Origin: Pseudomonas sp. stari2
GTDB taxonomy: Bacteria > Pseudomonadota > Gammaproteobacteria > Pseudomonadales > Pseudomonadaceae
Direction: 5' to 3'
DNA: 64,000 nt
Assembly (NCBI RefSeq): GCF_040760005.1
Contig: NZ_CP099760.1
Span: 3,529,501 to 3,593,500 of the forward strand
A program made the position numbers and the translations under genes. The notes under the pieces were generated by a model that saw only the letters and a program-made list of their open reading frames with translations, was not told the DNA's origin and did not search any database. Each line of letters starts with the position of its first letter. Position 1 is the stretch's first letter. Shown here piece by piece: positions 44,137 through 53,568 of the stretch.

Positions 44137-44156
44137 ATGAGTCAATAATGTCTCAT
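44137..44156. promoter_or_regulatory. Candidate TetR operator in divergent promoter
   Basis: ATGAGTCAATAATGTCTCAT is a 20-bp imperfect palindrome (8 of 10 positions symmetric), located between the efflux operon start (44083) and the TetR start (44202). Size and position fit a TetR-dimer operator that represses both directions. Confidence 0.55.
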
Positions 44157-44201
44157 ATGAGTATTTTTTGATTTTTATATGAACACCGTTCTAGGCCTCT
44201 G

Positions 44202-44798
44202 ATGAACTCGATTTCCCATGATGAACAGCTGCTCAAGTCGCTGACCCTGGCCGTGGCCAACCGGCCGCGGGCGACGATGAAGGAACTGGCGCAACTGGCA
44301 GGCGTGAGCAAGGCTACTCTGCACCGCTACTGTGGCACGCGAGAGAACTTGGTACTGCGCTTGGAGGATCACGCCGAAGGCACGCTCAATCTGATTATTC
44401 GCAGCGCCGGATTGCTGGAACGGGAGCCGCTGGACGCGCTGCGTCGATTGATCCGAGGCCATTTGGATCATCGGGAGCTATTAGCCTTCTTGATGGCGCA
44501 ATATCGCCCTGACTTCCTCGATCTGGAACAGGGCGGCAAGCGCTGGCTGTTTTATTTGGAGGCTCTGGACAGCTTCTTTCTGAAAGGCCAGCACACCGGG
44601 TTGTTTCGTATCGATATCACAGCGGCGATCCTGACCGAGCTGTTCATTTCGCTGATCTACGGGCTGGTGGATGCCGAACACCGCAGGCGCGCCGCCAACA
44701 CTGACTCGGCACGAATACTTGAGCAGATGTTCCTGAACGGAGCGTTATTGGGTGAGGAGTATCGCGGACGCGCCCCTATGCTGGAAGAAACACGCTAG
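44202..44798 (+). CDS. TetR/AcrR-family repressor of efflux operon
   Basis: This 198-residue regulator has an N-terminal helix-turn-helix (ATMKELAQLAGVSKATLHRY) and a C-terminal ligand domain (LLAFLMAQYRPDFLDLEQG). It is divergent from the RND operon, the standard arrangement for a local repressor. It is a paralogue of the TetR gene at 37715, so the pump lies between two related regulators. The intergenic palindrome at 44137-44156 is the likely shared operator. Confidence 0.88.
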   Translation: MNSISHDEQLLKSLTLAVANRPRATMKELAQLAGVSKATLHRYCGTRENLVLRLEDHAEGTLNLIIRSAGLLEREPLDALRRLIRGHLDHRELLAFLMAQYRPDFLDLEQGGKRWLFYLEALDSFFLKGQHTGLFRIDITAAILTELFISLIYGLVDAEHRRRAANTDSARILEQMFLNGALLGEEYRGRAPMLEETR

Positions 44799-44921
44799 TC
44801 CGTCAGAAACGCGTGAAGACACGGCTGAAGCGGGGAACCAGTGGACGAATGGAATGAATAATGCCTATCTCTATCCGACAGCACTAAACCCGTCAATCGA
44901 TTAACTTCAATCAACGCTTCG

Positions 44922-45266
44922 TTAGCACTCGTCAAGTGCGAATCCAAAGTCATCACTGGAAAGTTGAGCTGCTTCGTTGAGCCGCTGACGTAATGCAGCG
45001 GTCAGCTGTCGTTCCACTTCCCATGGGTCAGACAGCGCGGCGAGTTGTGGTGCCAATTGTGGCGACAGGCTCATCAACGAATGGTTGAGCGATCGCGCCG
45101 TTTCAAAAGCGGCTTTCTGCACAAAGCTGACCTCGACCAGCTCTCCCTGCGCCTTACGAAACTCCATTTCAGCCATCCGCGCCAAGTAGTGCTCGCGATG
45201 TGCACGCGCTTTCTGAAAGTCCGGGGACTGCCCTTGCGCGGGATCAACCGGCGGCGGCGCAGCCAT
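44922..45266 (-). pseudogene. Phage terminase small subunit remnant (Nu1-like C-terminus)
   Basis: The minus-strand frame reads PDFQKARAHREHYLARMAEM, KAQGELVEVSFVQKAAFETA, LAPQLAALSDPWEVERQL and LRQRLNEAAQL, the pattern of the C-terminal part of Nu1/DUF1441-type terminase small subunits. The DNA-binding N-terminal domain is absent. At about 45267-45279 the sequence switches into the integrase gene on the other strand, so a deletion joined the two. This is evidence that a prophage occupied the site. Confidence 0.65.
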
Positions 45267-45278
45267 GTTGGTCGTTTC

Positions 45279-45791
45279 GGATTGCGCTGGGATGCTGTCG
45301 ACCTGGTGAAACGCCAGGTACATGTCTGCCGCACCGTAGCTCTTGGCCTCGTCGAGGAGCGAACCAAGACCAACAAGGACCGCTTTGTTTTGCTGAATGA
45401 ACGAGCGCTGCACGCGCTCGGGTTCGCCCGTCAATACGCAGAGCGTCGTGCAAACGGCATCGGCAAGATCAAAACAACGCCCTACGTGTTCCCGCCTTCG
45501 AAGAACAGCGAGTACATCAAACAGACGTCGGACCTGCACAAACAGTGGAGGCCAGCGCTGAAGGCTTTAGCGCTGCCTCATCGGCCGCCGTACAACTGCC
45601 GTCATACTTATGCGACAATATGTTTAATGTCCAACATGAACCCCGCATTTATCGCTCAGCAACTTGGCCACAGCGTCCAAATGTTGCTGACGACGTATGC
45701 GCGTTGGCTCAACTCAAGCTCAGACTGGGGGGAGCTGGAAAAGCTCCAGATTGGTATCAAATCGGTATCAGGCAAAAAAGACCAGCTCTAA
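45279..45791 (+). pseudogene. Tyrosine integrase C-terminal fragment
   Basis: This frame of about 170 codons matches the catalytic end of phage/island integrases: GLRWDAVDLVKRQVHVCRTV, then ERTKTNKDRFVLLNERAL, then RPPYNCRHTYATICLMSNMN, then QQLGHSVQMLLTTYARWL. The His of RHT, the His of LGHS and the nucleophile Tyr of TTYARWL are all present. The arm-binding and core-binding domains and the first catalytic Arg are missing, so the fragment is inactive. It ends two bases past the beginning of the right 50-bp repeat. Confidence 0.85.
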
Positions 45792-45839
45792 CCCATTGAT
45801 AGGTAAGGTAATTGATCTCCACAGCTAACATCACGATGC
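45790..45839 (+). repeat. Right copy of 50-bp direct repeat (attachment site), start of ybiT
   Basis: This matches 13135-13184 at 48 of 50 positions. It contains the AGGTAAGG ribosome site, the TTG start and the first nine codons of ybiT. An integrase remnant ends at its left edge. The element evidently integrates so that the attachment core rebuilds the 5' end of ybiT. Confidence 0.8.
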
Positions 45840-47398
45840 AGTTCGGCGCAAAGCCGCTGTTCGAAAACGTTTCGGTGAAATTCAACAACGGCAACCGTTA
45901 TGGCCTGATCGGCGCCAACGGTTGCGGCAAGTCGACTTTCATGAAAATCCTCGGTGGCGACCTGGAGCCGTCCGCCGGCCAGGTGATGCTCGAGCCTAAC
46001 GTGCGCCTCGGTAAACTGCGTCAGGATCAGTTCGCCTACGAAGAATTCACCGTGATCGACACCGTGATCATGGGTCACGAAGAGCTGTGGAAGGTCAAGG
46101 CCGAGCGCGATCGCATCTACTCGCTGCCGGAAATGAGCGAAGAAGACGGCATGGCCGTGGCCGAGCTGGAAACCGAGTTCGCCGAGATGGACGGCTACAC
46201 TGCCGAATCCCGCGCCGGTGAACTGCTGCTGGGCCTGGGCATTCCGCTGGAACAGCATTTCGGTCCGATGACCGAAGTTGCACCAGGCTGGAAACTCCGC
46301 GTTCTGTTGGCTCAGGCACTGTTCTCCGATCCTGAAGTGCTGCTGCTCGACGAACCGACCAACCACCTGGACATCAACACCATCCGCTGGCTGGAAACGA
46401 TTCTGACGGCGCGTAACAGCACCATGATCATCATTTCCCACGACCGTCACTTCCTGAACAGCGTCTGCACGCACATGGCCGACCTGGACTACGGCGAGCT
46501 GCGCCTGTTCCCGGGCAACTACGACGAGTACATGACCGCGGCGACCCAGTCCCGCGAGCAACTGCTGTCGGACAACGCGAAGAAGAAAGCCCAGATTGCC
46601 GAACTGCAAACATTCGTCAGCCGCTTCTCGGCCAACGCCTCGAAAGCCAAGCAGGCCACTTCCCGTGCCAAGCAGATCGACAAGATCCAGCTGGCCGAGG
46701 TCAAGCCATCGAGCCGCGTGAGCCCGTTCATCCGTTTCGAACAGACCAAGAAGCTGCACCGCCAGGCCGTGACCATCGAGCAGATGTCCAAGGGCTTCGA
46801 CGGCAAGACCCTGTTCAAGAACTTCAGCTTCACCGTTGAAGCCGGCGAACGCGTCGCGATCATCGGCCCGAACGGTATCGGCAAGACCACCCTGCTGCGC
46901 ACCCTTATGGGTGAACTGACCCCGGACGCCGGCACCGTGAAGTGGACCGAAAGCGCGGAGCTGGGCTACTACGCTCAGGACCACGCCCACGACTTCGAAG
47001 ACGACGTGAGCCTGTTCGACTGGATGGGTCAGTGGACTCAGGGCGAGCAAGTAATTCGTGGCACCCTGGGCCGCATGCTGTTCTCCAACGACGAGATCCT
47101 CAAGTCAGTGAAGGTCATCTCCGGTGGTGAGCAAGGTCGCATGCTGTTCGGCAAGTTGATCCTGCAAAAGCCGAACGTACTGGTGATGGACGAACCGACC
47201 AACCACCTGGACATGGAATCGATCGAAGCGCTGAACCTGGCGCTGGAAAACTACCCGGGCACGCTGATTTTCGTCAGCCATGACCGTGAGTTCGTATCGT
47301 CCCTGGCCACGCGCATCATCGAGCTGAGCCCGAACGGCGTGACCGACTTCAGCGGCACCTATGACGATTATCTGCGCAGCCAGGGCGTCGTGTTCTGA
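45812..47398 (+). CDS. ybiT: ABC-F family ATPase YbiT
   Basis: This 528-residue soluble ABC-F protein has two nucleotide-binding domains and acts on ribosomes. Walker A motifs are GANGCGKST and GPNGIGKTT. Walker B motifs are [11 protein letters not shown] and [10 protein letters not shown]. Between the domains lies the linker/arm ([20 protein letters not shown] and [11 protein letters not shown]). It follows E. coli YbiT closely, including [13 protein letters not shown]. The start is a TTG (45812) inside the repeat, preceded by AGGTAAGG; no ATG is available at the proper position. Island insertion replaced its original upstream DNA. Confidence 0.95.
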   Translation: MISTANITMQFGAKPLFENVSVKFNNGNRYGLIGANGCGKSTFMKILGGDLEPSAGQVMLEPNVRLGKLRQDQFAYEEFTVIDTVIMGHEELWKVKAERDRIYSLPEMSEEDGMAVAELETEFAEMDGYTAESRAGELLLGLGIPLEQHFGPMTEVAPGWKLRVLLAQALFSDPEVLLLDEPTNHLDINTIRWLETILTARNSTMIIISHDRHFLNSVCTHMADLDYGELRLFPGNYDEYMTAATQSREQLLSDNAKKKAQIAELQTFVSRFSANASKAKQATSRAKQIDKIQLAEVKPSSRVSPFIRFEQTKKLHRQAVTIEQMSKGFDGKTLFKNFSFTVEAGERVAIIGPNGIGKTTLLRTLMGELTPDAGTVKWTESAELGYYAQDHAHDFEDDVSLFDWMGQWTQGEQVIRGTLGRMLFSNDEILKSVKVISGGEQGRMLFGKLILQKPNVLVMDEPTNHLDMESIEALNLALENYPGTLIFVSHDREFVSSLATRIIELSPNGVTDFSGTYDDYLRSQGVVF

Positions 47399-47414
47399 TA
47401 GCAGCCTAGAGTCG

Positions 47415-47443
47415 AAAGCCCCGCCCCCATGGCGGGGCTTTTT
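47415..47443 (+). terminator. Rho-independent terminator of ybiT
   Basis: The stem is AAGCCCCGCC / GGCGGGGCTT with a CCCAT loop (47416-47440), and T residues follow. Confidence 0.85.
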
Positions 47444-47537
47444 ATTGCGTCCGGGAAAGATAGTTAGCCTGCTTTCTTTTATTTCACACCCAAGCCATGA
47501 TGCGGACTCTCCCATCGCCGCCCGCGAACGAGCCCTT

Positions 47538-48725
47538 ATGTCTGCGCAGCAACAGCCACCGCAAAGCTCCATGGCGATCACCCTGCAGATCGTCTCCATC
47601 GTTTTCTACACCTTTATCGCCTTCCTCTGCATCGGACTGCCGATTGCGGTGCTGCCCGGTTACGTGCACGAACAACTGGGTTTCAGTGCTGTCGTTGCGG
47701 GTCTGGTGATCGGCTCACAATACCTGGCCACCCTGCTCAGCCGCCCCATGGCCGGGCGCATGTCGGATACCGTCGGGACAAAACGGGCGATCGTTTATGG
47801 CCTGTTGGGGATCGTCCTCAGCGGTGTACTGACATTCATATCGACCCTGCTTCAGGACTTTCCACTTCCGAGCCTGATCATTCTGATCGCAGGGCGTTTG
47901 CTGCTCGGTATTGCACAGGGCCTGATCGGCGTCGGCACCATCAGCTGGTGCATGGGCCAGGTGGGTGCGGAACATACCGCCCGGTCCATCGGCTGGAATG
48001 GCATCGCCTCTTATGGCGCCATTGCGATCGGCGCGCCGCTGGGTGTGCTGATGGTGGCCGATTATGGCTTTACCAGCCTCGGTATTGCGCTGTCGATACT
48101 GGCCACTGGCGCCCTGCTGCTGATCCGCAACAAACCTTCCGTGCCGGTGGTGCGCGGCGAGCGGTTGCCGTTCTGGGCGGTATTCGGGCGGATTGCGCCA
48201 TTCGGCGCCAGTTTGAGCCTGGCCTCGATAGGTTACGGCACCCTGACCACGTTCATCACCCTTTATTACCTCAATCGCGGCTGGACCGGTGCGGCGTACT
48301 GCCTGACGGTGTTCGGCGTGTGCTTCATCCTGTCGCGGCTGTTGTTCATTTCTGCCATTGCTCGATTCGGCGGCTTTGCTTCGGCCATCGCCTGCATGAG
48401 TATCGAAACCGTCGGGTTGCTGTTGCTGTGGCTCGCACCGTCCACCGGCTACGCACTGATCGGCGCCGGGCTGGCAGGGTTCGGGTTGTCGCTGGTTTAC
48501 CCCGCGTTGGGCGTTGAAGCCATCAAGCAGGTACCCAACTCCAGCCGTGGTGCCGGGTTGAGTGCTTACGCGGTGTTTTTCGATCTGGCATTGGCGGTCG
48601 CCGGGCCGCTGATGGGGGCGGTGGCGTTGAATCTGGGGTATTCGTGGATATTCCTGGGCGCAGCACTGCTGTCCGTGAGCGGACTGGCGCTGACCTTGTG
48701 GCTCAAGCGTCGGGCGATGGCCTGA
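47538..48725 (+). CDS. MFS transporter, YhhS/YfcJ-like
   Basis: This 395-residue inner-membrane major facilitator protein has twelve predicted membrane segments. The conserved loop between segments 2 and 3 reads SRPMAGRMSDTVGTKRAIVY, and the amphipathic ends are typical. The start at 47538 gives MSAQQQPPQSSMAITLQIV and avoids the ybiT terminator. Related YhhS/YfcJ-type proteins export small molecules such as glyphosate or arabinose. The substrate here is not predictable. Confidence 0.88.
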   Translation: MSAQQQPPQSSMAITLQIVSIVFYTFIAFLCIGLPIAVLPGYVHEQLGFSAVVAGLVIGSQYLATLLSRPMAGRMSDTVGTKRAIVYGLLGIVLSGVLTFISTLLQDFPLPSLIILIAGRLLLGIAQGLIGVGTISWCMGQVGAEHTARSIGWNGIASYGAIAIGAPLGVLMVADYGFTSLGIALSILATGALLLIRNKPSVPVVRGERLPFWAVFGRIAPFGASLSLASIGYGTLTTFITLYYLNRGWTGAAYCLTVFGVCFILSRLLFISAIARFGGFASAIACMSIETVGLLLLWLAPSTGYALIGAGLAGFGLSLVYPALGVEAIKQVPNSSRGAGLSAYAVFFDLALAVAGPLMGAVALNLGYSWIFLGAALLSVSGLALTLWLKRRAMA

Positions 48726-48729
48726 GCCT

Positions 48730-49767
48730 TTACTGGTCCGCCGTCTGCATCCCCGCCCGGGAAGGCTTGCCCAGCGCATTGGAGAAAAACCGCCCGGCCT
48801 CTGAAATCAAATTGCGGTGAATGTCTTCGCGATCCACGCCATCGGCATCGGTGCACAGCGCAGGCATCGCACGAATCTGCTCTTCATTGCACGGCGCCAT
48901 AAATACGAAGTGCCCTGCCCCGGCCAGCAACTTGAAGTCCGGCGCAGTCGGCAGTTTGCGCGCCAGGGCGGCAGCGTTCTTGTCGAAAGCCACCAGTTTG
49001 TCGCCGTCACCGCTATAGAGCAGCACCGGCACATGCACGTCAGCGAGGGTGTGACGACCGAATTTCAGGCTCAGCGGCGCCATCAACAGCAAAGCGTGAA
49101 CCCGTGGGTCGGCCACTGGTTGCAAGTCATCGCGGTCGACAATCAGCTCGCCTTGGGTGTTACAGGCGTCGCGGTCGTCCGGACGCTCCTGGCAGTAACG
49201 GCGCAGGCGATCCAGGTCAGGCTGCGCGCCTGAAAGGATCAACGCGGTCTCGCCACCCGCCGAATAACCGATCACGCCGACCTGGTCGGCATTCACGAAC
49301 GGTGCGAGCATGCGGTCGCCAAGGGTTGCGGTAATGGCTTCGGAAATCTGGATCGGGCGCCCATAGAGGTTGCTCAAAGTGCCAAGGCGGCTGTGATCCC
49401 TGGAATTGTCGCCGGGATGAATCACTGCCACCACCACAAAGCCTTTGCGAGCCAACGAAGTGGCGAGGTCGTGCAGCGCCAGCGGCGTGCCGGTGTTGCC
49501 GTGGGACAACATCAGCATCGGAAAGCGGCCGAGGGCGACCTTGGCGTCTTCGCCGGCTTCGACCGAATAGCCCTCGAGCAGGCTCATGTGCTCGCGGTCG
49601 CTGGAGGGATAGAACGCGATGGCACGCATCGGTTGCAGGTCGAGCGGATCGAGGAACGTCATCTCGTGATAACCGACGCTCCAGCGTGGGTGCTGGCCGG
49701 GGGCTGCGTGCACTGAATTCAGGCTGCCGAGCAGGCAAATCAGTAACGTTGCACAAAGACGCATCAT
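48730..49767 (-). CDS. Secreted alpha/beta hydrolase (dienelactone hydrolase-like)
   Basis: This 345-residue periplasmic protein has a signal peptide (cleaved after VHA, about residue 21). The alpha/beta-hydrolase nucleophile elbow is GYSAGGETAL, the oxyanion region is MLSHGNTGTPLALHDLA, and the catalytic Asp and His are likely in LYSGDGDKLVAF and AGAGHFVFMAPC. Related proteins are lipases, acetylhydrolases or dienelactone hydrolases. Two adjacent ATG codons occur at the start (49767 and 49764). It converges on the MFS gene. Confidence 0.82.
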   Translation of the reverse strand: MMRLCATLLICLLGSLNSVHAAPGQHPRWSVGYHEMTFLDPLDLQPMRAIAFYPSSDREHMSLLEGYSVEAGEDAKVALGRFPMLMLSHGNTGTPLALHDLATSLARKGFVVVAVIHPGDNSRDHSRLGTLSNLYGRPIQISEAITATLGDRMLAPFVNADQVGVIGYSAGGETALILSGAQPDLDRLRRYCQERPDDRDACNTQGELIVDRDDLQPVADPRVHALLLMAPLSLKFGRHTLADVHVPVLLYSGDGDKLVAFDKNAAALARKLPTAPDFKLLAGAGHFVFMAPCNEEQIRAMPALCTDADGVDREDIHRNLISEAGRFFSNALGKPSRAGMQTADQ

Positions 49768-49916
49768 GGGATGCCCCACCCTGTTGTTACTCAATCGAAA
49801 GATCCGTTGTGTTCGACGCCCGAAACTCCGTGGTTCGGTGATCCGGCGCGGCGTTGCACTCAGACGTTGATCATCAGACTGCATAACCCGGGCCAGATCA
49901 TGTAACAGTCAGACAC

Positions 49917-49964
49917 AAAAAACTCCGTATCTGGCCCTTGCAGAACCAGAATACAGAGTTTTTT
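49917..49964. terminator. Terminator after azoR
   Basis: A long imperfect hairpin (AAAAAACTC ... GAGTTTTTT arms, with a TCTGG / CCAGA inner stem) has A and T runs on the two sides. It can terminate transcription from azoR on the minus strand. Confidence 0.7.
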
Positions 49965-50002
49965 GGGTGTTGCCTGAACGAGAGCTGTTCTTTACGAAAG
50001 CC

Positions 50003-50614
50003 TTACGCTGCAGCGAACAGTTGCTCGCTGATGCGGGTTTGGGCCGCGCTCATGGCGTTGTTGCGAACTTCTTCACCGTAGGCCAGACCTTCGGCGCGGA
50101 CGATTTCGATGTCGGTGATGCCGAGGAAGCCGAAGACCAGCTTCAGGTAATCTTCGTGAGCCACGCCCGAAGCCTGACCGGCGTGGATGCCGCCCGAAGT
50201 CGATACGATGATCACCTTCTTGCCACCGCACAGGCCTTCAGGGCCGGCTTCGGTGTAGCGGAAAGTCTGGCCAGCGACGGCGATGCGGTCGATCCAGGCC
50301 TTGAGCTGGGTTGGCACGGTGAAGTTGTACATCGGCGCGGCAACCACGATGGCGTCGGCGGCGATGAACTCGGCCAGGGTGTTGGCGCTCAGCTCGGCTT
50401 CGTGCTGTTGTGCGGCGTTGCGCAGTTCAGCGGTGGTGCCGGCGGCCACCAGAGTGGTCGATGAAAAGTGGCTGATGGCGTCGGCGGCCAGGTCGCGGTA
50501 GGTCACGACAGCGCTTGGCTCGGCGGCTTGCCAGGCTTTGACGACTTCGGTGCTCAGCTGACGGGAAGCGGAGTTGTCGCCCAGAATGCTCGAATCGATG
50601 TGCAGCAGTTTCAT
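50003..50614 (-). CDS. azoR: FMN-dependent NADH-azoreductase
   Basis: This 203-residue flavodoxin-fold enzyme of the AzoR type reduces azo and quinone compounds with NADH. It has [20 protein letters not shown] (FMN phosphate loop), [20 protein letters not shown] and [20 protein letters not shown]. The start at 50614 has a CAGGAGATTCC ribosome site. It is divergent from the LysR gene, which probably controls it through the 128-bp region between them. Confidence 0.92.
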   Translation of the reverse strand: MKLLHIDSSILGDNSASRQLSTEVVKAWQAAEPSAVVTYRDLAADAISHFSSTTLVAAGTTAELRNAAQQHEAELSANTLAEFIAADAIVVAAPMYNFTVPTQLKAWIDRIAVAGQTFRYTEAGPEGLCGGKKVIIVSTSGGIHAGQASGVAHEDYLKLVFGFLGITDIEIVRAEGLAYGEEVRNNAMSAAQTRISEQLFAAA

Positions 50615-50742
50615 AGTGGAATCTCCTGGAAAGAATCGCCGGTGGCGACGGAATGGAGACAATCCTACCTACGAAACCAATAGCTGATTAGACGGCAACA
50701 ATGCGATAGTTTGTCCCACTGATAGAACAGTCGGATTCCCCT

Positions 50743-51651
50743 ATGCAAGACCTCAACGATCTCTACTATTTCGCCAAAGTGGTCGAGGCCGGCGGATTCG
50801 CCGCGGCCGGCCGTTTACTGGGCATTCCCAAGTCGCGCCTGTCGCGGCGGATTGCCGAACTGGAAGAACGCTTGGGTGCACGCTTGCTGCAACGCACTAC
50901 CCGTCAATTGAAGCTGACTGCGGTTGGCGAGCGCTATTTGCGCCACTGCCAGGCGATGCTGCTGGAAGCGGAAATGGCCGATGAAACGGTGGCCAGCATG
51001 TCCAGCGAACCCCGTGGCCGCCTGCGGGTGTCAAGCCCGACCGGGCTGGCCCATGAAATGCTGCCGGTGGTGATCAGCAATTTCCTCGGCAAATATCCCC
51101 AGGTGCAACTGGAAGTCACCTTGATCAATCGCCGGGTCGATCTGATCACCGAAGGTATCGACGTCGCTCTACGGGTGCGCGAACACGGCGACGAAGAACC
51201 GATGCTGGTGACCCGCCGTTTGCGTCAGGCGCAAATGGTGGTGGTCGCGAGCCCTACCTTTATACAGGGCGTGGAGATCAATCATCCGCAGGACTTGAAA
51301 ACCCTGCCGGTGCTCGGCGCGCTGGAAGCCGATCGCATGGTGCACGTGCGCCTGCTCGATCAGCACGGCAAGAGTTGCGATCTGGCGCTGGAAGCACGGC
51401 TGGGTATCGACGACTTCATCGTGCGCAAGGCCTGCGTGCTGGCCGGCCAGGGTTTCACCCTGCTGCCGATGATGTATTGCGAAGCAGAGCTGAACAACGG
51501 CACGCTGGTGCAATTGCTGCCGGAATGGTCATTGCCTGGCGGCTGGCTGCAAGCGGTGTATCCGCACCGGCGCGGGGTGATGCCGGCGGTGCGCGCGTGG
51601 ATCGATCATCTGGTCGAATCGTTCAATGCCTGTGGAGAACGGCTGTTATGA
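50743..51651 (+). CDS. LysR-family transcriptional regulator
   Basis: This 302-residue regulator has an N-terminal winged helix (LNDLYYFAKVVEAGGFAAAG and LLGIPKSRLSRRIAELEERL) and a C-terminal periplasmic-binding-protein-like sensor domain. It is divergent from azoR, the typical arrangement for its target. Its stop overlaps the start of the MmcQ/YjbR gene (ATGA), so the two are cotranslated. Confidence 0.92.
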   Translation: MQDLNDLYYFAKVVEAGGFAAAGRLLGIPKSRLSRRIAELEERLGARLLQRTTRQLKLTAVGERYLRHCQAMLLEAEMADETVASMSSEPRGRLRVSSPTGLAHEMLPVVISNFLGKYPQVQLEVTLINRRVDLITEGIDVALRVREHGDEEPMLVTRRLRQAQMVVVASPTFIQGVEINHPQDLKTLPVLGALEADRMVHVRLLDQHGKSCDLALEARLGIDDFIVRKACVLAGQGFTLLPMMYCEAELNNGTLVQLLPEWSLPGGWLQAVYPHRRGVMPAVRAWIDHLVESFNACGERLL

Positions 51652-52007
51652 AACAAGGAAAGATGAGCGAAGCGGACGTCGCGGACTTCTGCCTGGCATT
51701 GCCCGGTGCCCGTGAAGATTACAAATGGGGCGGTGTGCGGGTGTTTTCGATTGCCGGTAACAAGATGTTCGCCTTGCAGGGGCTGCGTGGCGAGTCGCTG
51801 GCGTTCAAGGTCGACAAGGATCTGTTTCTCGGCCATTGCGACCGGCCGGGCATTCACCCGGCGCCATATCTGGCGCGGGCACAGTGGATCATCATGCACC
51901 CGCCCTACCCCTTGAGCGCCGAGGAACTGCGAGGGTTACTGCAACGTTCTCACCAGTTGGTGGTGAGCAAGCTGCCGAAGAAAACCCAGGTGGGTTTGCT
52001 GCTGTAG
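51648..52007 (+). CDS. MmcQ/YjbR family protein
   Basis: This 119-residue protein is of the MmcQ/YjbR DNA-binding-like fold family, with FCLALPGAREDYKWGGVRVF, LAFKVDKDLFLGH and QWIIMHPPYPLSAEELRGLL. The start overlaps the LysR stop by 4 bases. Family members are small and of unknown biological role. Confidence 0.88.
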   Translation: MKQGKMSEADVADFCLALPGAREDYKWGGVRVFSIAGNKMFALQGLRGESLAFKVDKDLFLGHCDRPGIHPAPYLARAQWIIMHPPYPLSAEELRGLLQRSHQLVVSKLPKKTQVGLLL

Positions 52008-52009
52008 TT

Positions 52010-52438
52010 CTAACCCAGCGCCAACAGGTTCGAACCGAGGAACAACTGGTCGATCCAGAACACCTGGTGCAGCGCGACGATCACCCAGAACAGAATCTGA
52101 AACGACACCTTGCGCGTCTTGTGCCGGAAGACTTGCTGGGCGATCAACGCGCCCGGCCAGCCTCCCGCCAGTTCCACGGTGTGCAGGACGTTCTCCGGCG
52201 TGCGCCAGGCGTCGGCGCGAGCCTTGCGCTTGTCGGCCCAGTACAGGAAAAACGCCAGCACGCTGACCAGCCCATAAGCCGTCAGCGGCACCCGTGAGAT
52301 TCCGCGCAGCCACATCGACAGCGAACCGAACAGCGGCAACGCACAGACGATCAGCAAGATCATCAGCTTCAACTTCAGATGCTGGATGCTGCCACCGGAA
52401 GGACCGCGATCCGGGCGGCGTGCGCGGGAGTCACTCAT
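52010..52438 (-). CDS. DUF1294 family membrane protein
   Basis: This 142-residue protein has predicted membrane segments at about 24-44 and 53-68 and a C-terminal one at about 115-132. The family motif [20 protein letters not shown] is followed by [23 protein letters not shown]1294 proteins are sometimes fused to cold-shock domains; none is here. Its ATG overlaps the stop of uppP (ATGA), so it is translationally coupled to undecaprenyl-phosphate metabolism. Confidence 0.88.
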   Translation of the reverse strand: MSDSRARRPDRGPSGGSIQHLKLKLMILLIVCALPLFGSLSMWLRGISRVPLTAYGLVSVLAFFLYWADKRKARADAWRTPENVLHTVELAGGWPGALIAQQVFRHKTRKVSFQILFWVIVALHQVFWIDQLFLGSNLLALG

Positions 52439-53265
52439 GCCTTGGCTGCCGCCCAGTCCACCCAACCGAACTGCCAGGTCGCCAGAATCAACAGACCGAA
52501 CACGATCCGGTACCAGGCGAATGCCGCATAGCTGTGGCTGGCGATGAACTTCAGCAAACCGCGCACGGCGATCATGGCGAAAACGAATGCCGTGACAAAA
52601 CCGATGGCAAACACCGGGAAGTCCGCCGGCACGAACAGCGCGCGGTACTTGTAGCCCGAATAGACCGCCGCACCGACCATGGTCGGCATCGCCAGGAAAA
52701 ACGAGAACTCGGTGGCGGTCTTGCGCGACAGACCGAACAGCAGCCCGCCAATGATGGTCGAGCCGGAGCGCGAGGTGCCCGGGATCATCGCCAGACATTG
52801 GGCGAAACCGACCTTCAGCGCATCCTTCCAGGTGATTTCGTCCACGGTTTCGGCGTGCACTTCATGCTGCCGGCGCTCGGCCCACAACATGATGAAGCCG
52901 CCCACCACCAACGCCGTCGCTACGGTGATCGGGTTGAACAGGTACTTGTGAATCAGATTGGCAAAGATCACGCCGAGCACCACGGCGGGCAGGAAGGCGA
53001 TCAGCAGGTTGGCGGTAAAGCGTCGCGCACTCGGCTGGGTCGGCAAGCCGATGACCACGTCGAGAATCTTGCGGCGAAACTCCCAGACCACCGCGAGAAT
53101 CGCGCCGAGCTGAATGATGATGTTGAACGCCATGGCGCGTTCGCCGCCGAAATTCAGCAGGTCGGCGACAATGATCTGGTGTCCGGTACTGGAAATGGGC
53201 AAAAACTCCGTCAGCCCTTCTACAACTCCAAGAATCAGTGCCTGCAAGGCGGTCCAAAGGTCCAT
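52435..53265 (-). CDS. uppP: Undecaprenyl-diphosphatase UppP (BacA)
   Basis: This 276-residue inner-membrane phosphatase recycles undecaprenyl diphosphate to the monophosphate carrier for wall synthesis and can give bacitracin resistance. The two active-site motifs are present: [17 protein letters not shown] (about 14-30) and [18 protein letters not shown]. It has eight predicted membrane segments. The start at 53265 is chosen because the [17 protein letters not shown] start matches family members. Confidence 0.95.
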   Translation of the reverse strand: MDLWTALQALILGVVEGLTEFLPISSTGHQIIVADLLNFGGERAMAFNIIIQLGAILAVVWEFRRKILDVVIGLPTQPSARRFTANLLIAFLPAVVLGVIFANLIHKYLFNPITVATALVVGGFIMLWAERRQHEVHAETVDEITWKDALKVGFAQCLAMIPGTSRSGSTIIGGLLFGLSRKTATEFSFFLAMPTMVGAAVYSGYKYRALFVPADFPVFAIGFVTAFVFAMIAVRGLLKFIASHSYAAFAWYRIVFGLLILATWQFGWVDWAAAKA

Positions 53266-53568
53266 CAATCCCCCAAAGAGCGATGCGTTCAGGCATGCCC
53301 CGATAGTATTTTTTACGTTCACTGCGATCAGCGTAGCTGTTTGTTGCTGTACCGATTCCGCGCGCCAAGGATCCACACGAAACGGTCAAAATTCCGTGAA
53401 ATGGCAACTTGGGTTCAGGTTTTCACGCACGGGGCCGAAATCCTAACAGACAAGCCGTAATAGCGCTGCCGCGCTCTACGACTTGGGTCGCGTATGCCCG
53501 ACCAAGGAAACGTGGTTGGATGCTGGCGGTGATTTATTACAAGAAAAAGAAATCGGAGTGACAGCGTT
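53266..53568. other. Divergent intergenic region uppP / chemoreceptor
   Basis: 303 bases separate uppP and the chemoreceptor gene and should hold both promoters. I see no gene, strong palindrome or clear promoter pair. Confidence 0.4.

Noticed and set aside
45788..47050. Minus-strand open frame of 420 codons opposite ybiT
   Set aside because: Shadow of the ABC-F gene, whose motifs and terminator are unambiguous on the plus strand.
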